NCBI GenBank assembly: GCA_030746455.1
Contig: JASLMQ010000514.1
Coordinates: 1 to 6,651 of the forward strand
DNA length: 6,651 nucleotides
Reading direction: 5' to 3'
Origin: Candidatus Latescibacterota bacterium
GTDB taxonomy: Bacteria; Latescibacterota; UBA2968; GCA-2709665
Position numbers and translations under genes: made by a program. The notes under the pieces were generated by a model, which did no database searches, was not told the origin of the DNA, and saw only the letters and a list, made by a program, of their open reading frames with translations. Each line of letters opens with the position of its first letter. The stretch's first letter is position 1. Positions 1-6,301 of this stretch are shown here, one piece after another.

Positions 1-16
1 CAAACAGGAAACAACA

Positions 17-3000
17 ATGGCGGTGATACGTATGAAATGGTCGCAACGCCACCTGGTGTTGCTTCTGCTATTCGGAATCCACTTGGGGGGTGGGTGCTGG
101 GCCTGGGCGGAAGCACCGAGCCCTGAGCGCATCGCCCTGGAGGTCCTGGAGCCCGAAGAACGGGAAGGACCGGTGCTGGATTGGCCCGTCGCCGTAGGGG
201 TGGTGTTCCCGGAGGGCAAGCTGGCAGAGGCGCCCGGCGGGCGAGTGGTGGATGACCTGGGCTACGCAGTTCCCTTCGAGGCAGAGGTGACGGGTTGGTG
301 GCAGCCGGAGAAGGCGTCGGTCAAGTGGCTGCTTCTGCGATTCGTGGCGTCGACCGACAGGCGGTATTTCTTTGAGCCCGGTCAGTGGGGGCCCGAGCCG
401 CAGGGCGAGCCGCTGGCGACCACCACCGGCAACGGGGTCCACGTGTCCACCGGTCCGCTCGAGGTGGATCTGCTCAACGGAAAGAACCAGCTATTCGGGG
501 AGGTATGGCTGCACGGGGAGCCCTGCCTCAAGACCTTCGGCCCCGAGCATGTCCTGATTCTGGAAGATGGCACAGGCAGATGGCCATGCCGGCTCGAGGG
601 ATGGCGGCTGGACCTTGAGCAGGCCTCTCCCGCTAGGGCCGTGGTAAAGGGCACGGGGCACTTCCTGGATCGAGAGGGCGAACGTGCCGCGAAGCTCGAG
701 GTCAGGTATCGGTTCTTCAGGGATGAGTGCTTCGTCCGCATCACCCACACGCTCACCTGGATGGTGAAGGACACGCAGGTAGGGGCAAGGGAATGGTCGC
801 TTCGCCTTTCGCCCGATGTGGGACGCGCCAGCACGGTTCGCGTCGGCCTGTCCGACTACGGGAGCCAGAGCCACGAGGCGCCTCTTGGGACGGGCGGGCG
901 TGTGGCGGCGATCCAGGCCGCTGCGGATCGCTTCAGCCTCGCGGTGGACGGAAGGGATGTGGCCAGCGGCGAGCACCTTGGAGGATGGATTGCGCTTCAG
1001 AACGTGTACGGTCGTGGGGTGGGGATCAGTCTGCGCCACGCCTGGCAGATGTTCCCGACGGCATTCACGGTGAGGGACCGGCAGCTGGGGATCCAGCTCT
1101 GGCCGCCAGACGCGGGGCGCATGGGCTTCGGACCCCAGGACCTGATGCCGGAGGACTTCTACAACAGGTCCACCGAGTGGAACCGGTACAATTGGATCGA
1201 CGGCGAGGGGCACTACATCCACGAATACTCGAAGAACCCGTACTTTCTGCACACGGCCGAGGGCGCAGCGCGCACGCACGAGCTGACGGTGTTCTTCTAC
1301 GATGCCTCCTCTCGTCGGTCCATCCCCGAGCTTAATTCGGTCACCCAACACCCGGTCGTGATCCGGCAGGATCCGAAATGGGCGACTCGTGTGCCCTTCA
1401 TGGGATTCGACATCGCACCAGTCGACCGGGAGCGATACCCCGACATCGAGCGAGCGCTCGACCAGATCGGCCGGATGGCCACGGGGCGCTGGGCGCAGAC
1501 CCACGACTATGGCCTCTGGCGATTCGGAATGATGCGATGGGCGAACCCCGGGGGTGTGCTCTATCGATGGTTCGACGGACTGCAGTACGACTCCCAGCTG
1601 ATCCCGTGGGTGCTCTTTCTGCGCGGGGGTGGCCGGCATTTCTACGAGGAGGGCGAGACCACGGCGCGGTTTGCCATGGACGTGGCCACGAACCACTACA
1701 ACACGAGGGGGTATCCGACGGGATACCAGGCCGCTGCGGCGGGGATGCCCCTTCCCTGGAAGCCGCTCCACATGCACAAGGCGATGAAGGTGCACTTCCT
1801 GGCGGCCACCTATCACCTGACGGGCGACGAGCGAGCGCGGGAGGTGATGGAGGAGGTCATTGCCGGAACGAAACGGGCCGCGACAGCCGACAATCGGGGC
1901 AACCCGGAGACACGTCGCGGATGGGGACGTGAGCTCTACAACATGAACGTCTTCTGGGCGAACGCTTACGAGCAGACGGGAGATCCCGAGGTCGAAGCCT
2001 TCGCGCGCGAGTGGCTGGCCCTCGCGATCGATCGGGAGTACAACCCGGAGCTCCGGATCTTCCGGTCGCCGGAGATCTACCTCTACAACGGGCTCATCCT
2101 GCAGCACCGGCTGTGGGGGGACGATCTTCAGAGGACGGCCATGCTGGGGAACCTGGCCGAGCTCGGATACCCCGGTCTGGAAGACGGTGGGATCTACGGC
2201 ACCGAGAAGGCGATCGCTTGCGGTTGGGCCCACGCGCAGACGGGTGACAGGAGATTCGCCGAGGTGGGATGGGATGTGGCCCGGGCACTGGCGGATCTGG
2301 TTCCGGATCACCATTGGGGTTCGCCCAGTGTGCCCAGCCAGCGCTACTACGGGCATCAGCTCTACCGACAGTTTCTGCTGCCCATTCTGACGGGGATGTC
2401 TGCGGCCTCACGAGAGGGCCTGGGGATGGAAGCGCCCTTCGTGCGGCGCGACACCTACGTGTCGCTCGATGCCGACGCAGAGGGAGCGGTCCAAGGGCGC
2501 GCGTACCTTCGCCCGAACTCGGGTGGGGATCTCGACATCCGGCTGTCCTTCGTGACGCGGTGGCGCAAGCCCGTACCCGCCGTCAGGATCTCTGCGTTCG
2601 ATGCCGAGGGACGGGAGGTATCGGCTGTCGCGATCGACACGGCCACGGTTCCCCCCATCGTCAATCGGTTCCACTCTCCCAAGAGGGCGTTCCGCTGGAC
2701 TTCGCTGACGATCCCGGAGGCGCGCGAGGGGGCTACCTATGAGCTGCGCGTGACCAGCGACAACAAGGTGCAGGACGCGGTGATGGCTCTCGTGCTCGCC
2801 GACGCCCAGGTCGTTCATCACCTGCCCGAGAGCGGGCTGGTGGACTTCTACCAGAATGCCGGTCAGTATTTCGCAGGGGCGCGGGTGTTCGCCAAGACGG
2901 TGGCGGACACGGTGCGGATCGACAACCGGAACGGGGTGTGCTTCTCGATGCGGGACGCGGAGACGGGCGGCGTGCTTTTCCGTTCATCGATGACCGACCC

Positions 3001-3133
3001 GCAGGTGACGGAACACGCGCTCGGGAGGGACCGGATGGTGATGCTGGTGGTTCCCGGCCGGGTGGACCTGATGGCCTTCGAAGGCCTATCGCCGTATCTG
3101 TCGGCGACGCGGGATGGATGGTTCGAGCCGTAG
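17..3133 (+). CDS. Exported YetA/PcRGLX-like protein, putative exo-rhamnogalacturonan lyase
   Basis: Seen: a 1038-residue protein. The start at 17 has AGGAAA at 6-11; a second in-frame Met (residue 6) is possible. Residues 6-31 form a signal peptide: a basic start, the hydrophobic run LVLLLLFG, then A29-W30-A31 as a likely cleavage site. Residues about 36-125 resemble the N-terminal RIFT-barrel domain of the PcRGLX/YetA family (DWPVAVGVVFPEG at 55-67, SVKWLLLRF at 101-109). A beta-rich middle follows (about 140-440), then an all-helical toroid-like region (about 460-800) with aromatic and His-rich repeats such as HMHKAMKVHFLAATYHLTG at 585-603. Residues about 810-1038 are beta-rich and look like an added sandwich domain. 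Family knowledge: fungal PcRGLX is an exo-acting rhamnogalacturonan lyase, and Bacillus YetA is shorter, at roughly 850 residues. Inference: an outer-membrane, periplasmic or secreted enzyme acting on pectin-like polymer. I cannot assign catalytic residues, so lyase activity is unproven; a hydrolase or binding role is possible. Confidence 0.85.
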   Translation: MAVIRMKWSQRHLVLLLLFGIHLGGGCWAWAEAPSPERIALEVLEPEEREGPVLDWPVAVGVVFPEGKLAEAPGGRVVDDLGYAVPFEAEVTGWWQPEKASVKWLLLRFVASTDRRYFFEPGQWGPEPQGEPLATTTGNGVHVSTGPLEVDLLNGKNQLFGEVWLHGEPCLKTFGPEHVLILEDGTGRWPCRLEGWRLDLEQASPARAVVKGTGHFLDREGERAAKLEVRYRFFRDECFVRITHTLTWMVKDTQVGAREWSLRLSPDVGRASTVRVGLSDYGSQSHEAPLGTGGRVAAIQAAADRFSLAVDGRDVASGEHLGGWIALQNVYGRGVGISLRHAWQMFPTAFTVRDRQLGIQLWPPDAGRMGFGPQDLMPEDFYNRSTEWNRYNWIDGEGHYIHEYSKNPYFLHTAEGAARTHELTVFFYDASSRRSIPELNSVTQHPVVIRQDPKWATRVPFMGFDIAPVDRERYPDIERALDQIGRMATGRWAQTHDYGLWRFGMMRWANPGGVLYRWFDGLQYDSQLIPWVLFLRGGGRHFYEEGETTARFAMDVATNHYNTRGYPTGYQAAAAGMPLPWKPLHMHKAMKVHFLAATYHLTGDERAREVMEEVIAGTKRAATADNRGNPETRRGWGRELYNMNVFWANAYEQTGDPEVEAFAREWLALAIDREYNPELRIFRSPEIYLYNGLILQHRLWGDDLQRTAMLGNLAELGYPGLEDGGIYGTEKAIACGWAHAQTGDRRFAEVGWDVARALADLVPDHHWGSPSVPSQRYYGHQLYRQFLLPILTGMSAASREGLGMEAPFVRRDTYVSLDADAEGAVQGRAYLRPNSGGDLDIRLSFVTRWRKPVPAVRISAFDAEGREVSAVAIDTATVPPIVNRFHSPKRAFRWTSLTIPEAREGATYELRVTSDNKVQDAVMALVLADAQVVHHLPESGLVDFYQNAGQYFAGARVFAKTVADTVRIDNRNGVCFSMRDAETGGVLFRSSMTDPQVTEHALGRDRMVMLVVPGRVDLMAFEGLSPYLSATRDGWFEP

Positions 3134-3270
3134 ACATACCCCCCCCAGCTCCCCTTCCCTGAGCGGCCGTTGTTCGTGGGGTCGTTGCTTGGATATGTGA
3201 TGGGCGTGGCGCTATCCACTGCCATCGACATGGTGTGATCTCCGGAGCGTGGGCACTAAAAACACAGGTA
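3134..3270. other. Spacer with no recognised gene
   Basis: This first part of the 346-base gap after the YetA-like gene shows no supported coding frame, RNA gene or terminator. A run of eight C residues follows the stop codon closely. A weak GGATA/TATCC pairing exists around 3191-3217 but has no T-tract. I see no clear promoter. Confidence 0.5.
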
Positions 3271-3442
3271 TTGAGAAGCAGTGAGACGTGAGAAGTGAGA
3301 CTTGAGACGACGGCTGATCTCGGCCGGTGCCTCGCTCAGCTTGGGAGTTCCGCACCCTGATAGATCCGGTCGCGGAACTCCAGGGCTGTGGGCCTGCACG
3401 ATTGCGTCGTCTGACTTCTCACGTCTGACGTCTGACCCTCAA
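3271..3442. repeat. Long imperfect palindrome with heptad-repeat arms
   Basis: The left arm holds back-to-back seven-base units (GTGAGAC, GTGAGAA, GTGAGAC, TTGAGAC) at 3281-3308, followed by GACG. The right arm, read on the opposite strand, holds GTCAGAC, GTCAGAC, GTGAGAA, GTCAGAC at 3436-3409, again followed by GACG. The 18-base blocks 3284-3301 and 3409-3426 are inverted copies with one mismatch. Farther in, CAGC/GCTG and a perfect ten-base inverted pair, GGAGTTCCGC (3344-3353) and GCGGAACTCC (3372-3381), close a small loop around 3357-3367. The whole block can fold on itself, with bulges mainly in the left arm. It ends 37 bases before the aldo/keto reductase start. It could be a miniature inverted-repeat element, a leader structure or a protein-binding array; no transposase is present. 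Confidence 0.75.
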
Positions 3443-3479
3443 AGCTCCTGCGGAAACAGATCGGATTAGGAGAACGAAG

Positions 3480-4469
3480 ATGAACCGCAAGCAGCTCGGC
3501 AAGACCGGCATCGAAGTGAGCGAGATCGCGATGGGGGGCGCGTTCGTGACCTCGCGCCAAGGGCCGTTCGAGCAGGCGAGGGGGGCCGTCCAGCGTGCGG
3601 TGGAGCTGGGGATGAACTACGTGGATACGGCCCCCAGCTACGGCGACAGCGAGGAGGTGCTCGGTAGAATCCTGCCCGGTATCGACACCCCGCTTGTGTT
3701 GTCCACCAAGCTGGGGGGCAGACCTGAGCCGTTCGATCCCCAGGATCGGGACTGCCTGATGCGGTCGGTGGAGAACAGCCTGCGCGTGTTCAAGCGCGAC
3801 AACATCGACATCCTGTTCGTGCACGAGCCTGAGCGGCCTCGCCAGTACGACTGGTGGACCGATCCGGAGCGATTCGACGGGCCGGTATTGGAGCTCCTGG
3901 CTGACCTGAAGGCGGATGGCCCCATCCGAGCGACCGGGGTGGGAGGCACGACGGCCTACGAGATGGCGCACATCATTCGAACGGGTAAGTTCGACGTGGT
4001 GCTGACGGCGTTCAACTACAGCCTGCTCTGGCGCGAGGCCGAGCGGGAGGTGCTGCCGGCAGCGGTGTCGCAGGGCATGGGGATCGTGCTCGGGTCGCCT
4101 CTGCAGCAGGGAGCGCTCGCGCGACGGTATGATGACGAGGTGGAGAACGGTGCGAGGTGGCTGAGCTCACCACGCCGCGAGCAGTACAAGGCGCTCTACG
4201 CGTTCCTGGACGAGATCGGCATGTCCATCACCGAGGCGGCTCACCGGTTCGTGATGTCGAATCCGGACATCACGTGCATGCTGACCGGGGCGCGATCCGC
4301 GGAGGAGGTGGAAGGCAACGTGGCAGAGGTAGAGAAAGGACCGCTGCCCGAGGAGGTGTTGACGCGCCTGGACGAGATTGCCGCTATGGTTCCCTTTCGG
4401 CCGTTCGACGAGCCGTTCGGGTTGCCGTTTGGGAGGGAGTACAAGGGACCGGGCAAGGCGGGGGGGTAG
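3480..4469 (+). CDS. Aldo/keto reductase, NAD(P)H-dependent
   Basis: Seen: 329 residues, the usual length for a single-domain aldo/keto reductase TIM barrel. The start is well placed, with AGGAGA at 3468-3473. The N-terminal MNRKQLGKTGIEVSEIAMGG is typical of the family. The catalytic tetrad is complete: Asp49 and Tyr54 in NYVDTAPSYG, Lys77 in LSTKLGG and His115 in LFVHEPE. Cofactor-binding segments appear as GSPLQQGAL (205-213) and LTGARSAEEVEGNV (268-281), where many relatives have IPGA in place of LTGA. Family knowledge: these enzymes interconvert carbonyls and alcohols using NADP(H) or NAD(H) in the cytosol; several relatives oxidise aldoses such as fucose or galactose at C1. Inference: next to a putative pectin-active protein it may handle a released sugar such as rhamnose or a uronate product, but sequence cannot name the substrate. 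It lies 346 bases after the preceding gene, so it probably has its own leader, which includes a long palindrome. Confidence 0.93.
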   Translation: MNRKQLGKTGIEVSEIAMGGAFVTSRQGPFEQARGAVQRAVELGMNYVDTAPSYGDSEEVLGRILPGIDTPLVLSTKLGGRPEPFDPQDRDCLMRSVENSLRVFKRDNIDILFVHEPERPRQYDWWTDPERFDGPVLELLADLKADGPIRATGVGGTTAYEMAHIIRTGKFDVVLTAFNYSLLWREAEREVLPAAVSQGMGIVLGSPLQQGALARRYDDEVENGARWLSSPRREQYKALYAFLDEIGMSITEAAHRFVMSNPDITCMLTGARSAEEVEGNVAEVEKGPLPEEVLTRLDEIAAMVPFRPFDEPFGLPFGREYKGPGKAGG

Positions 4470-4485
4470 CTTGAGTCCATTGCCC

Positions 4486-4681
4486 CATCTTGAAGGTCAT
4501 CAACCCCGTCTACCTGAGTGATCCTGGGCGAGGGCTGTGCACGAGCCCAGGATTGTATCGAAGGGCGGGCCTGGCGAATCCGACTGCCACGAGAACCGAG
4601 CCTACGCAGGCTTTCCTGATACCTGCACCTCGATACACCTGAATCGCCCCTGGGGACGATTCAGGCACTCGGTGTGGACGG
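4486..4681 (+). repeat. Structured intergenic element, copy 1 (four-way junction)
   Basis: This begins 16 bases after the aldo/keto reductase stop with CATCTTG and CATCAACCCCGTC, both shared with the copy at 5825-6026. Predicted by eye: P1 4506-4511/4676-4681; P2 4515-4520/4666-4671; P3 4521-4529/4545-4553 (ATCCTGGGC with its exact complement, 15-base loop); P4 4554-4561/4630-4637 (TGTATCGA/TCGATACA), continuing with two mismatches to 4569/4622; P5 4638-4646/4657-4665 (CCTGAATCG/CGATTCAGG). P2, P3, P4 and P5 abut with no unpaired base, giving a clean four-way junction. Small hairpins sit at the tip of P4 (4572-4575/4586-4589 and 4599-4603/4608-4612). Pairs 4511/4676, 4515/4671 and 4567/4624 are U-G if the + strand is transcribed but would be A-C from the other strand, so an RNA from the + strand is favoured. 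Function is unknown; a structured RNA or a non-autonomous mobile cruciform both fit. Confidence 0.75.
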
Positions 4682-4709
4682 ACATCTGATCCTCGTGGAA
4701 GGCCTGAAT

Positions 4710-4752
4710 CCGGGAGATGTGCGGAACCACAGAGACGGGAAGCGATCTCCGG
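4710..4752 (+). promoter_or_regulatory. Leader hairpin next to the dehydrogenase ribosome binding site
   Basis: CCG-GGAGAT (4710-4718, one bulged G) can pair with ATCTCCGG (4745-4752), and GTG (4719-4721) with CAC (4728-4730) can stack inside. The 3' strand of the stem runs straight into the ribosome binding site at 4755-4761, so folding could affect its access. This is one hairpin in GC-rich DNA; regulation is only a guess. Confidence 0.35.
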
Positions 4753-4754
4753 GG

Positions 4755-4761
4755 AAGGGAG
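4755..4761 (+). promoter_or_regulatory. Ribosome binding site fixing the dehydrogenase start
   Basis: AAGGGAG ends five bases before the ATG at 4767. The open frame extends back to an ATG at 4674, but that codon lies inside structured element copy 1, and the added 31 residues resemble no dehydrogenase N-terminus, whereas MKAAVVEKPNVLRV at 4767 is typical. Confidence 0.8.
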
Positions 4762-4766
4762 CTCTG

Positions 4767-5807
4767 ATGAAGGCCGCCGTTGTCGAGAAGCCGAATGTGC
4801 TCAGGGTGACGGAGATCCCCGAGCCGGAGATGGGGGAGTACGACGCGCTGTGCGAGATCCTGTACGGCGCGATCTGCACGGGAACGGATCTCCACCTGAT
4901 TGACGGATCCCTGCCCTTCGCGACCTTCCCCGCGGTGCTGGGACACGAGAGCACCGGACGAGTGGTCGCCGTTGGGCCCAAGGTCCGGTACCTGAAGAAG
5001 GGCGACCTGATCTCCCGGGTGGGAACCGAACCGGCTGGGGGATACGACGTAAGGTGGGGCGGCTTCGCGGAGCAGGGGGTCGCGAGGGACTTCCGGGCGA
5101 TGGAGGAGGATGGCCTGCCACCCGCGGAATGGCGGGCGTGGCGGCGGGTGAGACCGCTGCCCGCGGACGTCGATCCTGCAGCAGCCACGATGGTGATCAC
5201 GTGGCGGGAGACGTTGAGCTATCTGACACGGATGGGCGTTCCGGAAGGGGCGCGTGTGGTCGTGTTCGGCTCGGGCGGGAACGGCCTGGCCTTCGCTGCG
5301 CACGCCGCGAACCTGGGGGCGATGCAGGTGGCCGTTGTGGGTGCAGGGGGGCGGGAAGAAGCGTCGCGGAAGGTGGGTGCGACGCATTTCCTGGACTACA
5401 AGGCCAGGGACGTGAGCGAGAGGTTGCTCGAGCTTTGTTCCGAGGGATTCGACTTCGCGATCGATGCCGTGGGGAAGCAGGGCGTGGGAGACCTCGCTCT
5501 GTCGGTGCTCTCGCCGGGTGGGACGCTGGGGATCTACGGGATGGATGACTTCGGCAAGTGCACGATCCTGCCCAGGAATGCGAAGGGGAGCTTCACGTTC
5601 TACAACGGCGGATACGACGAGGCGGAGACGCACGACCGGGTGATGGAGCTGATAGCGTCTGGGCGGCTGGATGCCTCGGTGTGGCTGGATCTGGAGAATC
5701 CTTACCCTCTGGAGGAGATCAACGAGGCCTTCGAGGCGCTTCGGCGGAGGGAGGGGATCAAGGCGTTGGTGAAGATCGGGGCTCGAGGGTACACTGGTCT
5801 GCATTGA
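4767..5807 (+). CDS. Medium-chain zinc-type alcohol/polyol dehydrogenase
   Basis: Seen: 346 residues from the ATG at 4767, a normal length for a medium-chain dehydrogenase. The N-terminal GroES-like half carries ICTGTDLH (36-43) and GHES (59-62), giving Cys37, His60 and Glu61 as likely catalytic-zinc residues. The Rossmann half starts at VVVFGSGGNGLAFAAHAANLGA (164-185), followed by VVGAGGREEASRKVGA and the nucleotide-binding core to IYGMDDF (256-262). Oddities: relatives usually read CGTDLH, so this protein has one extra residue between the zinc Cys and the His; the four-cysteine structural-zinc lobe expected near residues 85-115 is absent; and no acidic or Cys residue sits at the usual third-ligand position near 144. 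Family knowledge: such enzymes oxidise alcohols, polyols or sugar derivatives with NAD(P)+ in the cytosol. Inference: a sugar or sugar-acid oxidation step, working near the aldo/keto reductase; the substrate is unknown. It is separated from both neighbours by copies of the same structured element. Confidence 0.9.
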   Translation: MKAAVVEKPNVLRVTEIPEPEMGEYDALCEILYGAICTGTDLHLIDGSLPFATFPAVLGHESTGRVVAVGPKVRYLKKGDLISRVGTEPAGGYDVRWGGFAEQGVARDFRAMEEDGLPPAEWRAWRRVRPLPADVDPAAATMVITWRETLSYLTRMGVPEGARVVVFGSGGNGLAFAAHAANLGAMQVAVVGAGGREEASRKVGATHFLDYKARDVSERLLELCSEGFDFAIDAVGKQGVGDLALSVLSPGGTLGIYGMDDFGKCTILPRNAKGSFTFYNGGYDEAETHDRVMELIASGRLDASVWLDLENPYPLEEINEAFEALRRREGIKALVKIGARGYTGLH

Positions 5808-5824
5808 TCGAATGTGAAGGGCTT

Positions 5825-6026
5825 CATCTTGCCCACGCATCAACCCCGTCCTCCCCGAGTGATCCTGGGCGAGGGGTCTGTCCGAGCCCAGGATTGTATC
5901 GAGGGGCGCGGGCTGGTGAATACCAGGATGGCCCTTCTATCCAGAGCTTTCAGGTTCGTGTTCCTCGCGCCTCGATACACCCTCCTCCGCTGCTGAGCAG
6001 CTACGGAGGGCACTCGACGTGGACGG
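5825..6026 (+). repeat. Structured intergenic element, copy 2 (four-way junction)
   Basis: This begins 17 bases after the dehydrogenase stop with CATCTTG and CATCAACCCCGTC, as in the copy at 4486-4681. Stems: P1 5846-5851/6021-6026 (CCGTCC/GGACGG); P2 5856-5861/6011-6016 (CGAGTG/CACTCG); P3 5862-5870/5886-5894, identical to copy 1 with a partly changed 15-base loop; P4 5895-5904/5970-5979 (TGTATCGAGG/CCTCGATACA), continued by CGCG 5907-5910/5966-5969 after a GG bulge; P5 5980-5985/6005-6010 (CCCTCC/GGAGGG), then 5989-5993/5997-6001 with a TGA loop. The junction again has no unpaired base. A small hairpin, CTGGT-GAAT-ACCAG, lies at 5913-5926 inside P4. P5 shares almost no sequence with copy 1 but keeps the fold, and P4 is longer and better paired. 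It is 275 bases from the next start codon, so it relates by position more closely to the end of the upstream gene than to the start of the downstream one. Confidence 0.75.
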
Positions 6027-6286
6027 ATTGAGGGCGTTGTGCAGAGCACGGCGTGTCGATTGCCTTCATACGCTCCTCCGGCCTTGCACCGCCTCTCCGA
6101 GACCCCACTTCGCTATGGCTGCCGCCTGCCTGCCGAAAGGGATCCTACCAGCACTCGGCCAGCACAAGATGCGACGAGCAGGCACGACCTGTCGGATAGG
6201 TACTCTGTGGTTCTCTCGAAGTCCCCTGGCGTACCCGGGGATCCGGAGCTCGGGACTTCCTCCAAACCATATTCCACAAACTGCCC
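6027..6286. other. Leader region upstream of the GHL6-type gene
   Basis: No supported coding frame or RNA gene is visible. The main structure is a perfect eight-base inverted pair, GAAGTCCC (6218-6225) and GGGACTTC (6252-6259), enclosing 26 GC-rich bases. It has no T-tract after it, so it is not a convincing intrinsic terminator. It could be a leader hairpin or an operator. No sigma-70-like promoter with good boxes and spacing was seen. Confidence 0.45.
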
Positions 6287-6293
6287 TAAGGAG
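6287..6293 (+). promoter_or_regulatory. Ribosome binding site fixing the GHL6-type start
   Basis: TAAGGAG is a near-perfect Shine-Dalgarno match. It lies eight bases before the ATG at 6302 but only two before the in-frame ATG at 6296. The second ATG is therefore the better start. Confidence 0.8.
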
Positions 6294-6301
6294 CGATGGG
6301 G

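Noticed and set aside
491..2356. A 621-codon open frame on the minus strand inside the YetA-like gene
   Set aside because: It is antisense to a clear family member, has low-complexity Arg/Pro/Val-rich content typical of GC-rich shadow frames, and has no recognisable domain.
4521..4553. Intrinsic terminator after the aldo/keto reductase (ATCCTGGGC hairpin)
   Set aside because: No T-tract follows the stem, and the hairpin is P3 of the larger repeated fold.
4506..4681. tRNA-like cloverleaf
   Set aside because: The fold has four-way-junction topology, but stem lengths, arm sizes and the lack of tRNA consensus bases rule out a tRNA gene.
4674..4766. A 31-residue N-terminal extension of the dehydrogenase
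   Set aside because: It begins inside structured element copy 1, resembles no family sequence, and a good ribosome site precedes the ATG at 4767.
4486..6026. Integron attC sites, because a repeated palindromic element follows each gene
   Set aside because: The core sites (GTTRRRY and its partner RYYYAAC) are not present at the ends: CATCAAC does not fit the partner consensus and no matching 3' site occurs. The elements are also longer than usual and no integrase is seen.
6218..6259. Terminator or insertion-sequence end at the GAAGTCCC/GGGACTTC inverted pair
   Set aside because: It has no T-tract, no target duplication and no transposase; it is only an isolated inverted pair in GC-rich sequence.
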